Positions 25,607-33,928 of a stretch of DNA of 64,000 bases are shown piece by piece. A program made the position numbers and the translations under genes. Source of the DNA: Firmicutes bacterium UBA3553 (lineage in GTDB: Bacteria > Bacillota > Clostridia > Tissierellales > Sedimentibacteraceae); the NCBI GenBank assembly GCA_002381185.1, contig DFOA01000017.1, positions 186,209 through 250,208 of the forward strand, written 5' to 3'. The notes under the pieces were generated by a model. It did not search any database and was not told the origin of the DNA. It worked only from the letters and a program-made list of their open reading frames with translations. The stretch's first letter is position 1. Each line of letters starts with the position of its first letter.

Positions 25607-26791
25607 ATGATTACTATAATTAAGAATGCAGAAGTTTATAATCCTGACCGTGCAGGAATCAAGGATGTCCTGCTGATAGGAGATAAAATCGCTGCAATTG
25701 ATGACCATATTTCAATTGATACCAAAGGACTTGTTGAAGTAACAGAAATAAATGCAAATGGTAAAATCCTTGTTCCGGGCTTTATTGACTCACACGTTCA
25801 CATATTAGGCGGCGGGGGCGAAGGAGGATTTTCTACCAGAACCCCTGAAGCAACGCTGTCAGGTCTTACAACTGCAGGAGTTACAACAGTTGTGGGATGC
25901 CTGGGAACAGATGGAGTAGCAAGAGATATGTTTTCGCTTTTGGCAAAAGCAAGAGGCCTTGATGAAGAAGGAATAACAACTTACATCTATACAGGTTCCT
26001 ACAGACTGCCTTTAAGAACTATAACAGGCGAAATTATGAAGGATATTATGGCTATTGATAAAATAATCGGCATCGGTGAGGTTGCCATATCAGATCACCG
26101 TTCATCACAGCCAACATTTGAAGAATTCGTGAGGGCTGTTGCAGATGCCAGGGTTGCCGGAATGCTTTCAGGAAAGGCAGGCATAATTAATATTCATCTG
26201 GGTGATGGTTCAAGAAAAATCGATTTGTTAAGAAGAACATTAAAAGAAACGGAAATACCCATAACTCAATTCTTGCCTACTCATGTAAACAGAAATCCCG
26301 AGTTATTCGAAGAATGCGTATATTATGCAAAGGACGGAGGATATATAGATTTTACAGGCAGTGAAGATCCTGATTTCTGGGAAGAAACTGACGGAGAGGT
26401 AAGATTCAGCAAGGGCCTTAAGAGACTGCTGGAGGAAGGAGTAAATCAAAACAACTTCACCCTGTCATCTGACGGTCAGGGCAGTATGCCCATATTCAAC
26501 GAGAAAAAAGAATATGTGGGAATAGGCATAGGGAAATCAACCAGCCTGATTAAGGCAATAAAGGAATGTGTCTTCAGAGAAAGTATACCTCTGGAAACAG
26601 CCATTAGAGCCATAACATCCAATCCTGCAAAAATATTGAAGCTAAATAAGAAGGGAAAGATTGAAGTCAATATGGATGCGGATTTATGTATGCTGGACGA
26701 AAATCTTGATGTTGACACAGTTATTGCAAAAGGAAAAATAATGGTACAAGATAAGATGCCTGTTGTATACGGCACTTTTGAAAATAAGTAA
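25607..26791 (+). CDS. iadA: Isoaspartyl dipeptidase (beta-aspartyl peptidase), IadA
   Basis: A 394-residue amidohydrolase that cleaves isoaspartyl (beta-Asp) dipeptides, releasing aspartate. Metal ligands seen: DSHVH near 62-66, HLGDG near 196, LPTHVNR near 225 and the catalytic aspartate in TLSSDGQGS near 284. The position of the bridging carbamylated lysine of E. coli IadA (Lys162 by memory, in GVKCAISDHR) is glutamate here (Glu158 in GIGEVAISDHR); glutamate can bridge metals in related amidohydrolases. It follows the carrier on the same sigma-54 transcript and ends at a strong terminator. Confidence 0.92.
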   Translation: MITIIKNAEVYNPDRAGIKDVLLIGDKIAAIDDHISIDTKGLVEVTEINANGKILVPGFIDSHVHILGGGGEGGFSTRTPEATLSGLTTAGVTTVVGCLGTDGVARDMFSLLAKARGLDEEGITTYIYTGSYRLPLRTITGEIMKDIMAIDKIIGIGEVAISDHRSSQPTFEEFVRAVADARVAGMLSGKAGIINIHLGDGSRKIDLLRRTLKETEIPITQFLPTHVNRNPELFEECVYYAKDGGYIDFTGSEDPDFWEETDGEVRFSKGLKRLLEEGVNQNNFTLSSDGQGSMPIFNEKKEYVGIGIGKSTSLIKAIKECVFRESIPLETAIRAITSNPAKILKLNKKGKIEVNMDADLCMLDENLDVDTVIAKGKIMVQDKMPVVYGTFENK

Positions 26792-26794
26792 ATA

Positions 26795-26829
26795 AAAAAA
26801 TTCTGAGGGAAGCCTCAGAATTTTTTTTT
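26795..26829 (+). terminator. Terminator after iadA
   Basis: Stem TTCTGAGG / CCTCAGAA (26801-26808 with 26813-26820) is extended by A-T pairs, has loop GAAG, and is followed by nine Ts. Confidence 0.88.
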
Positions 26830-26921
26830 CTCTGCAAAACAAATAATTTGGTGAATAAAATTGTGCTGTAGATAAAAATATTAATAGATGATATAATTTA
26901 TTAAAAAAAGTTGGGGATGAG

Positions 26922-28964
26922 ATGGTGAAAAAAGTTACCCTTATAGCTGGTTCTGTTAACACTAAGGATTTTTTTCTGAGACAGCTTAAAGATTTTATAT
27001 CAGAAAAGTACATATTAGAAGCATATGCCCAGGAAGAAGGGGTAAATAAAGAAATTAAATGTGATTTGCTGATAATATCAAGCAAAGACATGCAGGATGA
27101 GCTTGATACAATGAATGTAAACATTGAGTACAATGATGTGGTTGTATGTGAAAGAAGCGTTAATTTTGATTTTATAGATCAAGTTGCTAATTTGCCGGTA
27201 AATGAAGAAGTATTGCTGGTAAATGATGAAAAGGAAACTGCTTTTAGTACAATCAACGATTTAAAAGAACTTGGACTTGGTCACATTAAATATTATCCAT
27301 ATTATCCCGGAATCACCAATTACAAAAAATTAAAGACTGCCATTACTCCCGGAGAGCCTGACAAAGTTCCGCCCTGCGTAACAAATATGATTGATATAGG
27401 CCCCAGAATTATCAGTATAAATTCCATGTATTTAATCATGGATAAATTAAGTATTGACCATAAAGACACCACATTTATAACCAAAAAATATATGCAAAAA
27501 ATTGTTAATGTTTCAAAGCATGTTTCAGCTATAAACAATAAGGTTAATGCGTTGAACGGGTATCTCAATAATATTGTACATAATTTGGTTAATGGAATAT
27601 TGGTTTATGATGAAAACGGCTATATAAAATATGCAAATGAAAAAATAAAAAAATTTTTATTAACCGAAAAGGAACTTGAAAATAAAAATATCAGAAATAT
27701 TATAGACAGGGAGCTATATCCATACTTTCTCAGCAATGATACTTTTGAAAACAAAATGCTCAGCATAATGGGCATCAATATAAAGGTAACAAAATTTATA
27801 GTTCCCAACGGAAAAGACATAGTCATAATAACGGACGAAAACGAAAATAATGAAAGAAGCAAATCTGACCTCCACGATTATTTACTGAAAGGGCATGTGG
27901 CCAGGTATAATATTGAAAATATAATTGGTTCAAGCCTGATTTTAGAGGAAACTAAAAAAACTGCTTTAAAGCTTGCAAAAACCGATTTAACCGTATTAAT
28001 AGAAGGAGAAAGCGGAACCGGCAAAGAACTGTTTGCAAGTGCAGTACATCAAAGCTCAAAAAGGAAATACGGACCTTACCTTGCAATTAATTTCAGCGCG
28101 CTGCCAGATGATTTAATTGAAAGTGAACTCTTCGGATATGAAGAAGGTGCATTTACCGGAGCCAGAAAAGGAGGAAAAATAGGACTTTTTGAATTGGCTG
28201 ACGGGGGAACTATTTTTTTGGACGAGATAGGAGATGTATCCCCGAAAGTACAAACAAAGCTGTTGAGGGTGCTTCAGGAAAAAGAAATTATGATGGTTGG
28301 GGGATCTTACATAAAAAAGGTGGATGTGAGAATAATAGCAGCCACAAATAAGAGTTTGAAAAATATGGTTTTAGAAAAGAAGTTCAGGGCAGATTTATAT
28401 TACAGGCTTAAAATAGGGTATTTATATATTCCGCCCCTTAGAGAAAGAATTGGAGATATAAGAGAACTTGTTACTTACTTTATTAAAATCAGCACAACTG
28501 CAGAGGTTAAAATTTCACATACAGTTATAGAAGAATTTATGAGATATAAGTGGTTTGGTAACGTAAGGGAGCTTGAAAGCACAATACAGTACATGCTTGC
28601 AGTGAAAAACGGAAATGTACTAACTGTTTCAGACCTTCCTGACAGGAACTTTTTTGAGGAAACTTTAAATGAGACAAATAGCTGTGAAATAAGTTCAAGT
28701 AGTTTAAGCGATGATTTAATAAGTATATTAAAATGTATAAAAGATCTGCAGGATAATAATGTCGCTGCCGGAAGAGAAAAAATATCCCATATGATAGATA
28801 AATACGGCTATAACTTGACGAGCTCTCAAGTGAGAACAAGGCTGGATATTCTGGAAAAACAGGGGTATTTATTTAAAAAGAGGGGCAGGCAGGGTACAGT
28901 CCTGACAGAATCAGGCTTGAAACTTGTCAACTTAAGTGAAGATGCAGGTGGAGGGGTGAATTGA
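26922..28964 (+). CDS. Sigma-54-dependent activator with C-terminal winged helix
   Basis: A 680-residue enhancer-binding protein. The N-terminal region (1-200) resembles the PrpR-type sensor; a PAS domain follows (about 215-320); the AAA+ domain has GESGTGKE near 362, canonical GAFTGA near 409 and GGTIFLDEIGD. The C-terminus (about 605-670) is not the usual Fis helix-turn-helix: TSSQVRTRLDILEKQGYL followed by a basic turn and TVLTESG looks like a winged helix. It lies 130 bp after iadA with its own weak -10 (TATAAT 26892-26897). It probably activates the sigma-54 promoter at 23774. Confidence 0.87.
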   Translation: MVKKVTLIAGSVNTKDFFLRQLKDFISEKYILEAYAQEEGVNKEIKCDLLIISSKDMQDELDTMNVNIEYNDVVVCERSVNFDFIDQVANLPVNEEVLLVNDEKETAFSTINDLKELGLGHIKYYPYYPGITNYKKLKTAITPGEPDKVPPCVTNMIDIGPRIISINSMYLIMDKLSIDHKDTTFITKKYMQKIVNVSKHVSAINNKVNALNGYLNNIVHNLVNGILVYDENGYIKYANEKIKKFLLTEKELENKNIRNIIDRELYPYFLSNDTFENKMLSIMGINIKVTKFIVPNGKDIVIITDENENNERSKSDLHDYLLKGHVARYNIENIIGSSLILEETKKTALKLAKTDLTVLIEGESGTGKELFASAVHQSSKRKYGPYLAINFSALPDDLIESELFGYEEGAFTGARKGGKIGLFELADGGTIFLDEIGDVSPKVQTKLLRVLQEKEIMMVGGSYIKKVDVRIIAATNKSLKNMVLEKKFRADLYYRLKIGYLYIPPLRERIGDIRELVTYFIKISTTAEVKISHTVIEEFMRYKWFGNVRELESTIQYMLAVKNGNVLTVSDLPDRNFFEETLNETNSCEISSSSLSDDLISILKCIKDLQDNNVAAGREKISHMIDKYGYNLTSSQVRTRLDILEKQGYLFKKRGRQGTVLTESGLKLVNLSEDAGGGVN

Positions 28965-29098
28965 AAACACGGGATAGTTAACATATGATTTAATTTAATC
29001 ATTAGATTACTTTAAAGGGAAGAACCACTTTTAAAGTAGTGGAGAATGTAACCATTTGCATGTATTATTCATAATTTAAATAAAAAAGGAGATTTTTC

Positions 29099-29572
29099 AT
29101 GCGAATTATTATAGATGGAGATGCATGTCCTCAGCGAGTGAAAGAAATATGCGAGGAAGCTGCAAAGGAATTTGGCATAGAGTTAATTATTGTTGTGGAT
29201 ATAGACCATTATATTATCAGCAATTACCAGGTTGTTGTAGTTGAGCAGGGAAGAGATTCTGTCGATTATAAAATAGTACAGATATTTAAGGAAGGAGATA
29301 TTTTAATAACCCAGGATTACGGACTGGCAAGTCTTGTATTGTCAAAAGCATCAGCAATAATTCATACCGCAGGATTTTTCATAAATAGAAACAATATAGA
29401 CAGCCTTCTGCAATCGAGGTATATAAGCGAAAGAGTAAGAAAACAGGGGGGCAAGACAAAAGGCCCTTCCAAGAGAACAAAAGAACAGGATGAAAATTTC
29501 AAAAAATGTCTTTACAAGGTCCTGCACGAGAAATTAAGAAGCAAATCAAAAAACAAAACCAGAGAACCGTAA
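29099..29572 (+). CDS. UPF0178 (YaiI/YqxD, DUF188) family protein
   Basis: A 157-residue protein of the widespread UPF0178 family. It starts MRIIIDGDACP, a PIN-like acidic motif, and contains QGRDSVDYKIVQIFKEGDILITQDYGLASLVLSK (about 45-80) with the acidic residues of a PIN-type nuclease fold. No activity is established for the family. A strong ribosome site (AAAAAGGAG) precedes the ATG. The terminator stem begins inside the last codons. Confidence 0.9.
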   Translation: MRIIIDGDACPQRVKEICEEAAKEFGIELIIVVDIDHYIISNYQVVVVEQGRDSVDYKIVQIFKEGDILITQDYGLASLVLSKASAIIHTAGFFINRNNIDSLLQSRYISERVRKQGGKTKGPSKRTKEQDENFKKCLYKVLHEKLRSKSKNKTREP

Positions 29573-29587
29573 TATTCTCTGGTTTTG
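29554..29587 (+). terminator. Terminator overlapping the end of the UPF0178 gene
   Basis: A perfect 13-bp stem (29554-29566 with 29575-29587) ends in TTTTG; the left arm lies in the final codons. Confidence 0.7.
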
Positions 29588-29666
29588 TGATTAATTTGCA
29601 AGGCACACTACGCATGGAACTGTATCATTAAACCGGTTCCAATAATACTGCTTTTAAATAAGTTTA

Positions 29667-30992
29667 TTAAAAGAACATAACACAAATAGCAGTCGCAGAT
29701 ATAGTAATTATAAGCGGAATAATTACACTGCATGCGAATACATGCTTGTAGGCTGTCTTGTGAGTGAGCCCGAGAACCGCAAACATTAGAAACAATCCTG
29801 GTGAATGCGGAAGTGTATCAAGAGCACCGGCAGATATATTGGTTAATCGGTGAAGAATCGCAAGATTTGCGCCGGAGTTGATAAAACTGTCTGCCAATGA
29901 GTTGTACATAATTTTAAGTCCTCCTGATGAGGAACCTGTGATACCGGATACTACCATTGTGGATATAATCCCTTTTACATAGGCATTAAGATTTAAACTA
30001 AGAACCCATTGGATTATACTTGAGTAAGCTGCAGAATTCTGTACCACGGTTCCGAAAGCAACTACAGCTGCCAAACCGCCGATACCGCTAATTCCTCCTT
30101 CTAATCCTTTAGTTACAAGTACCTTCTTATTTTTATCCTTGAATGTGTCAAAATTAAGAATAAATGTTAAAAGTGCGCCAAGCAGCATGGCAATAGTAGC
30201 TAGCATCGTTGAATTTGCTATAAAACGGCTTCCTATGATTATAATGAGAACAAGAATTATTAAAGGTGTGAATGATTTCCAAACTGAAGGAAGTGTGCTT
30301 CTATCCTTAATCTCATAGATTGAAGAATCTGAAGTTAAGGCAACATCTGACCAGTGTTCTCCTTTCTTCTTTGCTTTCTTTTCTTCATAGTTCATATAAG
30401 TCATACACAACGTAAACATAGCTATGGTGGCAATAATACCCATTATCGGCGCAGCTGTAAGAGTTGTGCCAAGATATTGTGTCGGAATTACGTTTGTAAG
30501 CGCAGGAGTTCCCGGCAGGCAGGTCATTGTGTAGGTTGCCGCACCGGTAATAAGACAAGCCATAGTAAGGTGACGCGGTATATCAGCTTCTCTGAACAGC
30601 AAAAACATTATGGGAGCCACTGCATATACTACAACGAACAGACTTACGCCGCCGTAAGTAAGAAAGCTTATAATAAGGGTTGAAACAAGCAAAACTCTCT
30701 TTTTGCCGAACCAATCTATGAATTTATAACCGATAGATGTGGCACAGCCGGAAGAATTCATTAATTCCGCATACAGGCTGGAACTGGCAAAAAGTAAAAA
30801 ATAGCTCATATAAGCGCCGGTATAACCGGTCATGTAGTGAGTGGCAAAACCCTCCCACACATTTATTCCGTTAGTCAGTATAACAACAAGAGCTGCGAGC
30901 AATGTCACGGGAAGAGCCCCTAGCCCTTTATATGCTCCGACTACAAGAACAGCAACAGAAAGTATAATACCAATGATGGCAATAGCATTCAT
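29667..30992 (-). CDS. GntP-family permease
   Basis: A 441-residue membrane protein with about 12 helices, best matching the GntP (gluconate/organic acid : proton symporter) family. Seen: the early SYFLLFASSSLYAELMNSSGCATSIGYK, a central TCLPGTPALTNVIPT loop, and the late SGITGSSSGGLKIMYNSLADSFI plus SAGALDTLPHSPG, a region typical of GntP/CitMHS proteins. GntP carriers take up sugar acids and hydroxy acids such as 3-hydroxybutyrate. It follows the PanE-like gene by 69 bp on the same strand and is probably on the minus-strand sigma-54 transcript. Substrate unknown. Confidence 0.8.
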   Translation of the reverse strand: MNAIAIIGIILSVAVLVVGAYKGLGALPVTLLAALVVILTNGINVWEGFATHYMTGYTGAYMSYFLLFASSSLYAELMNSSGCATSIGYKFIDWFGKKRVLLVSTLIISFLTYGGVSLFVVVYAVAPIMFLLFREADIPRHLTMACLITGAATYTMTCLPGTPALTNVIPTQYLGTTLTAAPIMGIIATIAMFTLCMTYMNYEEKKAKKKGEHWSDVALTSDSSIYEIKDRSTLPSVWKSFTPLIILVLIIIIGSRFIANSTMLATIAMLLGALLTFILNFDTFKDKNKKVLVTKGLEGGISGIGGLAAVVAFGTVVQNSAAYSSIIQWVLSLNLNAYVKGIISTMVVSGITGSSSGGLKIMYNSLADSFINSGANLAILHRLTNISAGALDTLPHSPGLFLMFAVLGLTHKTAYKHVFACSVIIPLIITISATAICVMFF

Positions 30993-31061
30993 AATTTATC
31001 TCCTTATAAGGTTGATTTATTTTATAACTATAATAAAATGAAAATTTCTTTATATCTGTTT

Positions 31062-32090
31062 TTATTTTTTTAGTTCAGGTATATCAAAAAATCTGAGATT
31101 ATCCATGCCGAATTCGAGCTCTTTATTTTCTATCTTCTTAATAATATTAACTGCAATTTCATTGAATGGTGTTGGAACATTATATTTTTTTCCCTGCTCA
31201 ACAACAAAGCCGTTAATCATGTCAACTTCTGTCTTTTTGCCTTTTTCTAAATCCTGAAGCATGCTTGCTTTTGCTGTTCTTTTATCGGCATAAAATTTTC
31301 TAAAACATTTTTGAGACAGCTCAAAATTTTCATAAGTATCAACCTTTCCGAAGTCTTTCATATCCATACCCATGGAAGGTTCAAATTTAATTTTGGCTGT
31401 TTCGCAAATTTCCACAATTTCTTTTGCAATGTAGCTCAGACACGCACTTGCCTTCGGATTATCAAGAACATCACCGAATACAGACCCTGTAACTGCGGAC
31501 ATTCCGCTCATACAGCTGTTGTATATAAGCTTTGACCAACGTGCTCCCATTAAATTGTCCACTATGCTGACAGGTCCCATATGTTCAAGAACTTCAGCAA
31601 CATTTTTTATACGTTGTGTAGTTTTGCCGTCGATTTCACCTATATCAAACAAAATATCACCTGAAGTCACGTCCTGAGTAACTTCGGAAACCCCCGGACC
31701 TACGAAAGTGGCTCCCCAGAGCACAGTACCTCCTACAGTCCTGTTACCTCCTATATATTCAGATACACTGTATTCAGGAACACCGTTTTGCAATGTACAC
31801 ACTACGCTGTCATCATTTAAATATTTTTTTAAAATAGGAAGCGACTCAGAATTTGATGTTTGTTTTGTGAATAAAAACACTATATCATATTTTCCTTCCA
31901 TCTGCATTGGTGTGATTGCTTTTACAGGCACAGTAAAGTCCGCACATCCTACTATATGTGCTCCTTTTTCGTTAAGAGCGTTCACATGTTCCAAATAACT
32001 ATCAATTAACTCAACTTCCTGACCATTTTTGGTTAAGTAAGCACCTAACACGGTACCCATGGCTCCACAGCCATAAATTGCTACTCTCAT
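31062..32090 (-). CDS. Ketopantoate reductase (PanE/ApbA) family dehydrogenase
   Basis: A 342-residue NAD(P)-dependent 2-oxo/2-hydroxy acid reductase. The Rossmann start is YGCGAMGTVLGAYL; TLQNGVPEY holds the conserved asparagine and the catalytic lysine is in ARWSKLIYNSCMS near 187. Biosynthetic ketopantoate reductases belong here, but the setting (sigma-54 promoter, GntP permease, divergent BKACE) argues for a catabolic oxidoreductase acting on a hydroxy acid rather than pantothenate synthesis. GGAGG precedes the start. First gene of the minus-strand operon. Confidence 0.85.
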   Translation of the reverse strand: MRVAIYGCGAMGTVLGAYLTKNGQEVELIDSYLEHVNALNEKGAHIVGCADFTVPVKAITPMQMEGKYDIVFLFTKQTSNSESLPILKKYLNDDSVVCTLQNGVPEYSVSEYIGGNRTVGGTVLWGATFVGPGVSEVTQDVTSGDILFDIGEIDGKTTQRIKNVAEVLEHMGPVSIVDNLMGARWSKLIYNSCMSGMSAVTGSVFGDVLDNPKASACLSYIAKEIVEICETAKIKFEPSMGMDMKDFGKVDTYENFELSQKCFRKFYADKRTAKASMLQDLEKGKKTEVDMINGFVVEQGKKYNVPTPFNEIAVNIIKKIENKELEFGMDNLRFFDIPELKK

Positions 32091-32138
32091 TATAATACCT
32101 CCATTTTTTAATTTTTACACGTAACGGATATATTAAAT

Positions 32139-32154
32139 GCAATTAATATGCCAA
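32139..32154 (-). promoter_or_regulatory. Sigma-54 promoter of the panE-like/gntP operon
   Basis: On the minus strand TTGGCATATTAATTGC, with GG and GC 12 bp apart, about 49 bp before the reductase start at 32090. Confidence 0.78.
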
Positions 32155-32202
32155 ATATAAATTACAAGCCTGCTGCTGATTTTGCGGTTTCAGACACAAC
32201 AT

Positions 32203-32258
32203 ATGTGTGGAGGTTTTAATCAATTACTGTAGAGAGATTGATTAAAACCTCCACACAT
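32203..32258. promoter_or_regulatory. 22-bp perfect inverted repeat between divergent sigma-54 promoters
   Basis: Arms 32203-32224 and 32237-32258 are perfect complements with a 12-bp spacer. It lies upstream of both divergent sigma-54 promoters (about 50 bp from one, 60 bp from the other) and so is not expected in either transcript. It is best explained as a shared enhancer for the activator at 33929; a relic terminator is the alternative. Confidence 0.6.
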
Positions 32259-32317
32259 TAAATTTAGCTCCGGCAATCTATTCCTGAATTCAGCGGTATT
32301 TTATCAGATTGTTAATT

Positions 32318-32334
32318 TTGGCACAGATATTGCT
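32318..32334 (+). promoter_or_regulatory. Sigma-54 promoter of the BKACE operon
   Basis: TTGGCACAGATATTGCT, the closest match to consensus in the window; GG at 32320-32321 and GC at 32332-32333, 48 bp before the BKACE ATG. Confidence 0.87.
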
Positions 32335-32381
32335 TATTAATAGTGTAGTCATTATAAAACTAAAAAATTACGGAGGTATAT

Positions 32382-33230
32382 ATGAGTGATTTAAGCAGAA
32401 AAAGAGTAATAAGTGTAGCCATTACAGGCTCATGGCCTACAAGGGAGGATAATCCGAACCTTTCAATTACACCTCAGGAAATTGCTGATGATGTTTATGC
32501 TTCATGGAAAGCCGGAGCTGCAATAGCGCATATTCATGTTAGAAATGATGACGGCACACCATCTACGGATTTTAATAAATATAAGGAAACGATTGAATTA
32601 ATACGTGCAAAAAAAGACTGTGATATATGCATAAATATCACAAGTTCCGGAAGTGTCGGATTTAAGGATGAGGAAAGAATCTATCCTCTTCAGCAGCTTT
32701 TGCCGGAAATGGCTTCATATGACTGCGGAACATTGAACTGGCAGCACAGGACAATATTTGAAAACAGCCCTCAGTTTTTGGAGAAACTGGGATTGGCACT
32801 TCAAGAATCAAATATTAAGCCTGAAATCGAAATTTTCCATGCAGGCATGGTATATGAGGCGCTGCACTATCTGAAAAAAGGTGTTTTGAAAGCACCTTTG
32901 CATTTTCAATTTGTACTCGGATGCCCCGGAGGAATGACAAGCACAATAGAAAACCTTGTGTTTCTGAAGGGATTGATTCCTGAAGGGTCCACATGGGCTG
33001 CATGTGGAATAGGCGGAGGACACATGCCTATGATGCTGGCTACAATTGCAATGGGCGGACATCTGCGCGTGGGTATGGAAGACAATGTAATGTATCATAA
33101 AGGGGTTCCGGCAGAGTCAAATGCACAATTTGTGGCAAGAGCAAAGAGGCTGCTTGAAGAGGCAGGTCTTGAAGCTGCAACACCTGATGAAGCCAGACAA
33201 ATCTTCGGACTTACAAGAAAAGTATTTTAA
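32382..33230 (+). CDS. Beta-keto acid cleavage enzyme (BKACE, DUF849)
   Basis: A 282-residue zinc enzyme of the 3-keto-5-aminohexanoate cleavage (Kce) family. These condense a beta-keto acid with acetyl-CoA to give acetoacetate and a new CoA ester. Zinc ligands seen: AHIHVRNDDG (HxH near 48-50) and the late VGMEDN with its glutamate; the lysine-free CINITSSGS and FHAGMVYEA stretches match the family fold. Kce itself works in lysine fermentation, but neighbours here are not the lysine genes, so another beta-keto acid is likely. Directly downstream of the best sigma-54 promoter. Confidence 0.9.
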   Translation: MSDLSRKRVISVAITGSWPTREDNPNLSITPQEIADDVYASWKAGAAIAHIHVRNDDGTPSTDFNKYKETIELIRAKKDCDICINITSSGSVGFKDEERIYPLQQLLPEMASYDCGTLNWQHRTIFENSPQFLEKLGLALQESNIKPEIEIFHAGMVYEALHYLKKGVLKAPLHFQFVLGCPGGMTSTIENLVFLKGLIPEGSTWAACGIGGGHMPMMLATIAMGGHLRVGMEDNVMYHKGVPAESNAQFVARAKRLLEEAGLEAATPDEARQIFGLTRKVF

Positions 33231-33260
33231 TAGGTTTATGAGAATAAAGGGGATGAATTT

Positions 33261-33677
33261 ATGAACGGACTTAATATAAATGAATTGACAGTAGGACAAA
33301 AAGCATCATTTTCCAAAACAATTACAGAAACAGATGTGTATTTGTTTGCAGGAGTAAGCGGAGATATTAATCCGGCACATGTGAACGAAGAATATTCAAA
33401 AAATACATTTTTTAAGGGAAGAATCGTCCACGGCATGCTGTCTGCTTCATTGATTTCTGCAGTAATAGGAATGCAGCTTCCGGGTCCGGGAACTATATAT
33501 TCTTCACAGACCCTGAAATTTACCGCTCCGGTTCGCTTTGGAGATACTATAACGGCAAATGCGGAGGTGGCAGAAATATTAACAGAAAAAAATAGAGTAA
33601 TATTAAAAACATATTGCACAAATCAGGACGGAGTTGTTGTTATGACCGGGGAGGCAGTGGTCCTGCCCCCAAAATAA
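33261..33677 (+). CDS. MaoC-like (R)-specific enoyl-CoA hydratase
   Basis: A 138-residue single hot-dog domain protein. The hydratase motif is present: DVYLFAGVSGDINPAHVNEEY with catalytic Asp and His (GD-x-N-x-x-H), followed by GRIVHGMLSASLIS. Such proteins hydrate enoyl-CoA to (R)-3-hydroxyacyl-CoA or the reverse. It starts 30 bp after BKACE, so it probably handles the CoA ester that BKACE produces. A terminator at 33753-33800 ends the transcript. Confidence 0.88.
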   Translation: MNGLNINELTVGQKASFSKTITETDVYLFAGVSGDINPAHVNEEYSKNTFFKGRIVHGMLSASLISAVIGMQLPGPGTIYSSQTLKFTAPVRFGDTITANAEVAEILTEKNRVILKTYCTNQDGVVVMTGEAVVLPPK

Positions 33678-33752
33678 ATGATATAATGCAATATAAAAGG
33701 GCAAAGAGGTTTAGAATTTAATAGGTATAGTTTAAATAAATTTGTGAAATTA

Positions 33753-33800
33753 AAAATCTGTAAATTGTAAGAATGCTATTTACAGATTTTATTTCTTTTA
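33753..33800 (+). terminator. Terminator after the BKACE-maoC operon
   Basis: A perfect 13-bp stem (33753-33765 with 33778-33790) has a 12-base loop followed by ATTTCTTTTA. Confidence 0.7.
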
Positions 33801-33831
33801 GCGCCAAAATAGCTTGTTTAGTCTCCGGGTG

Positions 33832-33860
33832 TTGTAAAATGTCAATAATTTATGTATAAT
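33832..33860 (+). promoter_or_regulatory. Sigma-A promoter of the third activator
   Basis: TTGTAA (33832-33837), 17 bp, TATAAT (33855-33860), 68 bp before the chosen start at 33929. Confidence 0.65.
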
Positions 33861-33928
33861 CTTAATATGGATTATTTGTCGTAAAATAAGTAAACTAATT
33901 TAACTTATGAATGTTTGAGAGGTGTAAG

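Noticed and set aside
26869..26897. Complete promoter for the second activator
   Set aside because: A TATAAT is present at 26892-26897, but the hexamer 17 bp upstream (TAGATA) is not a recognisable -35.
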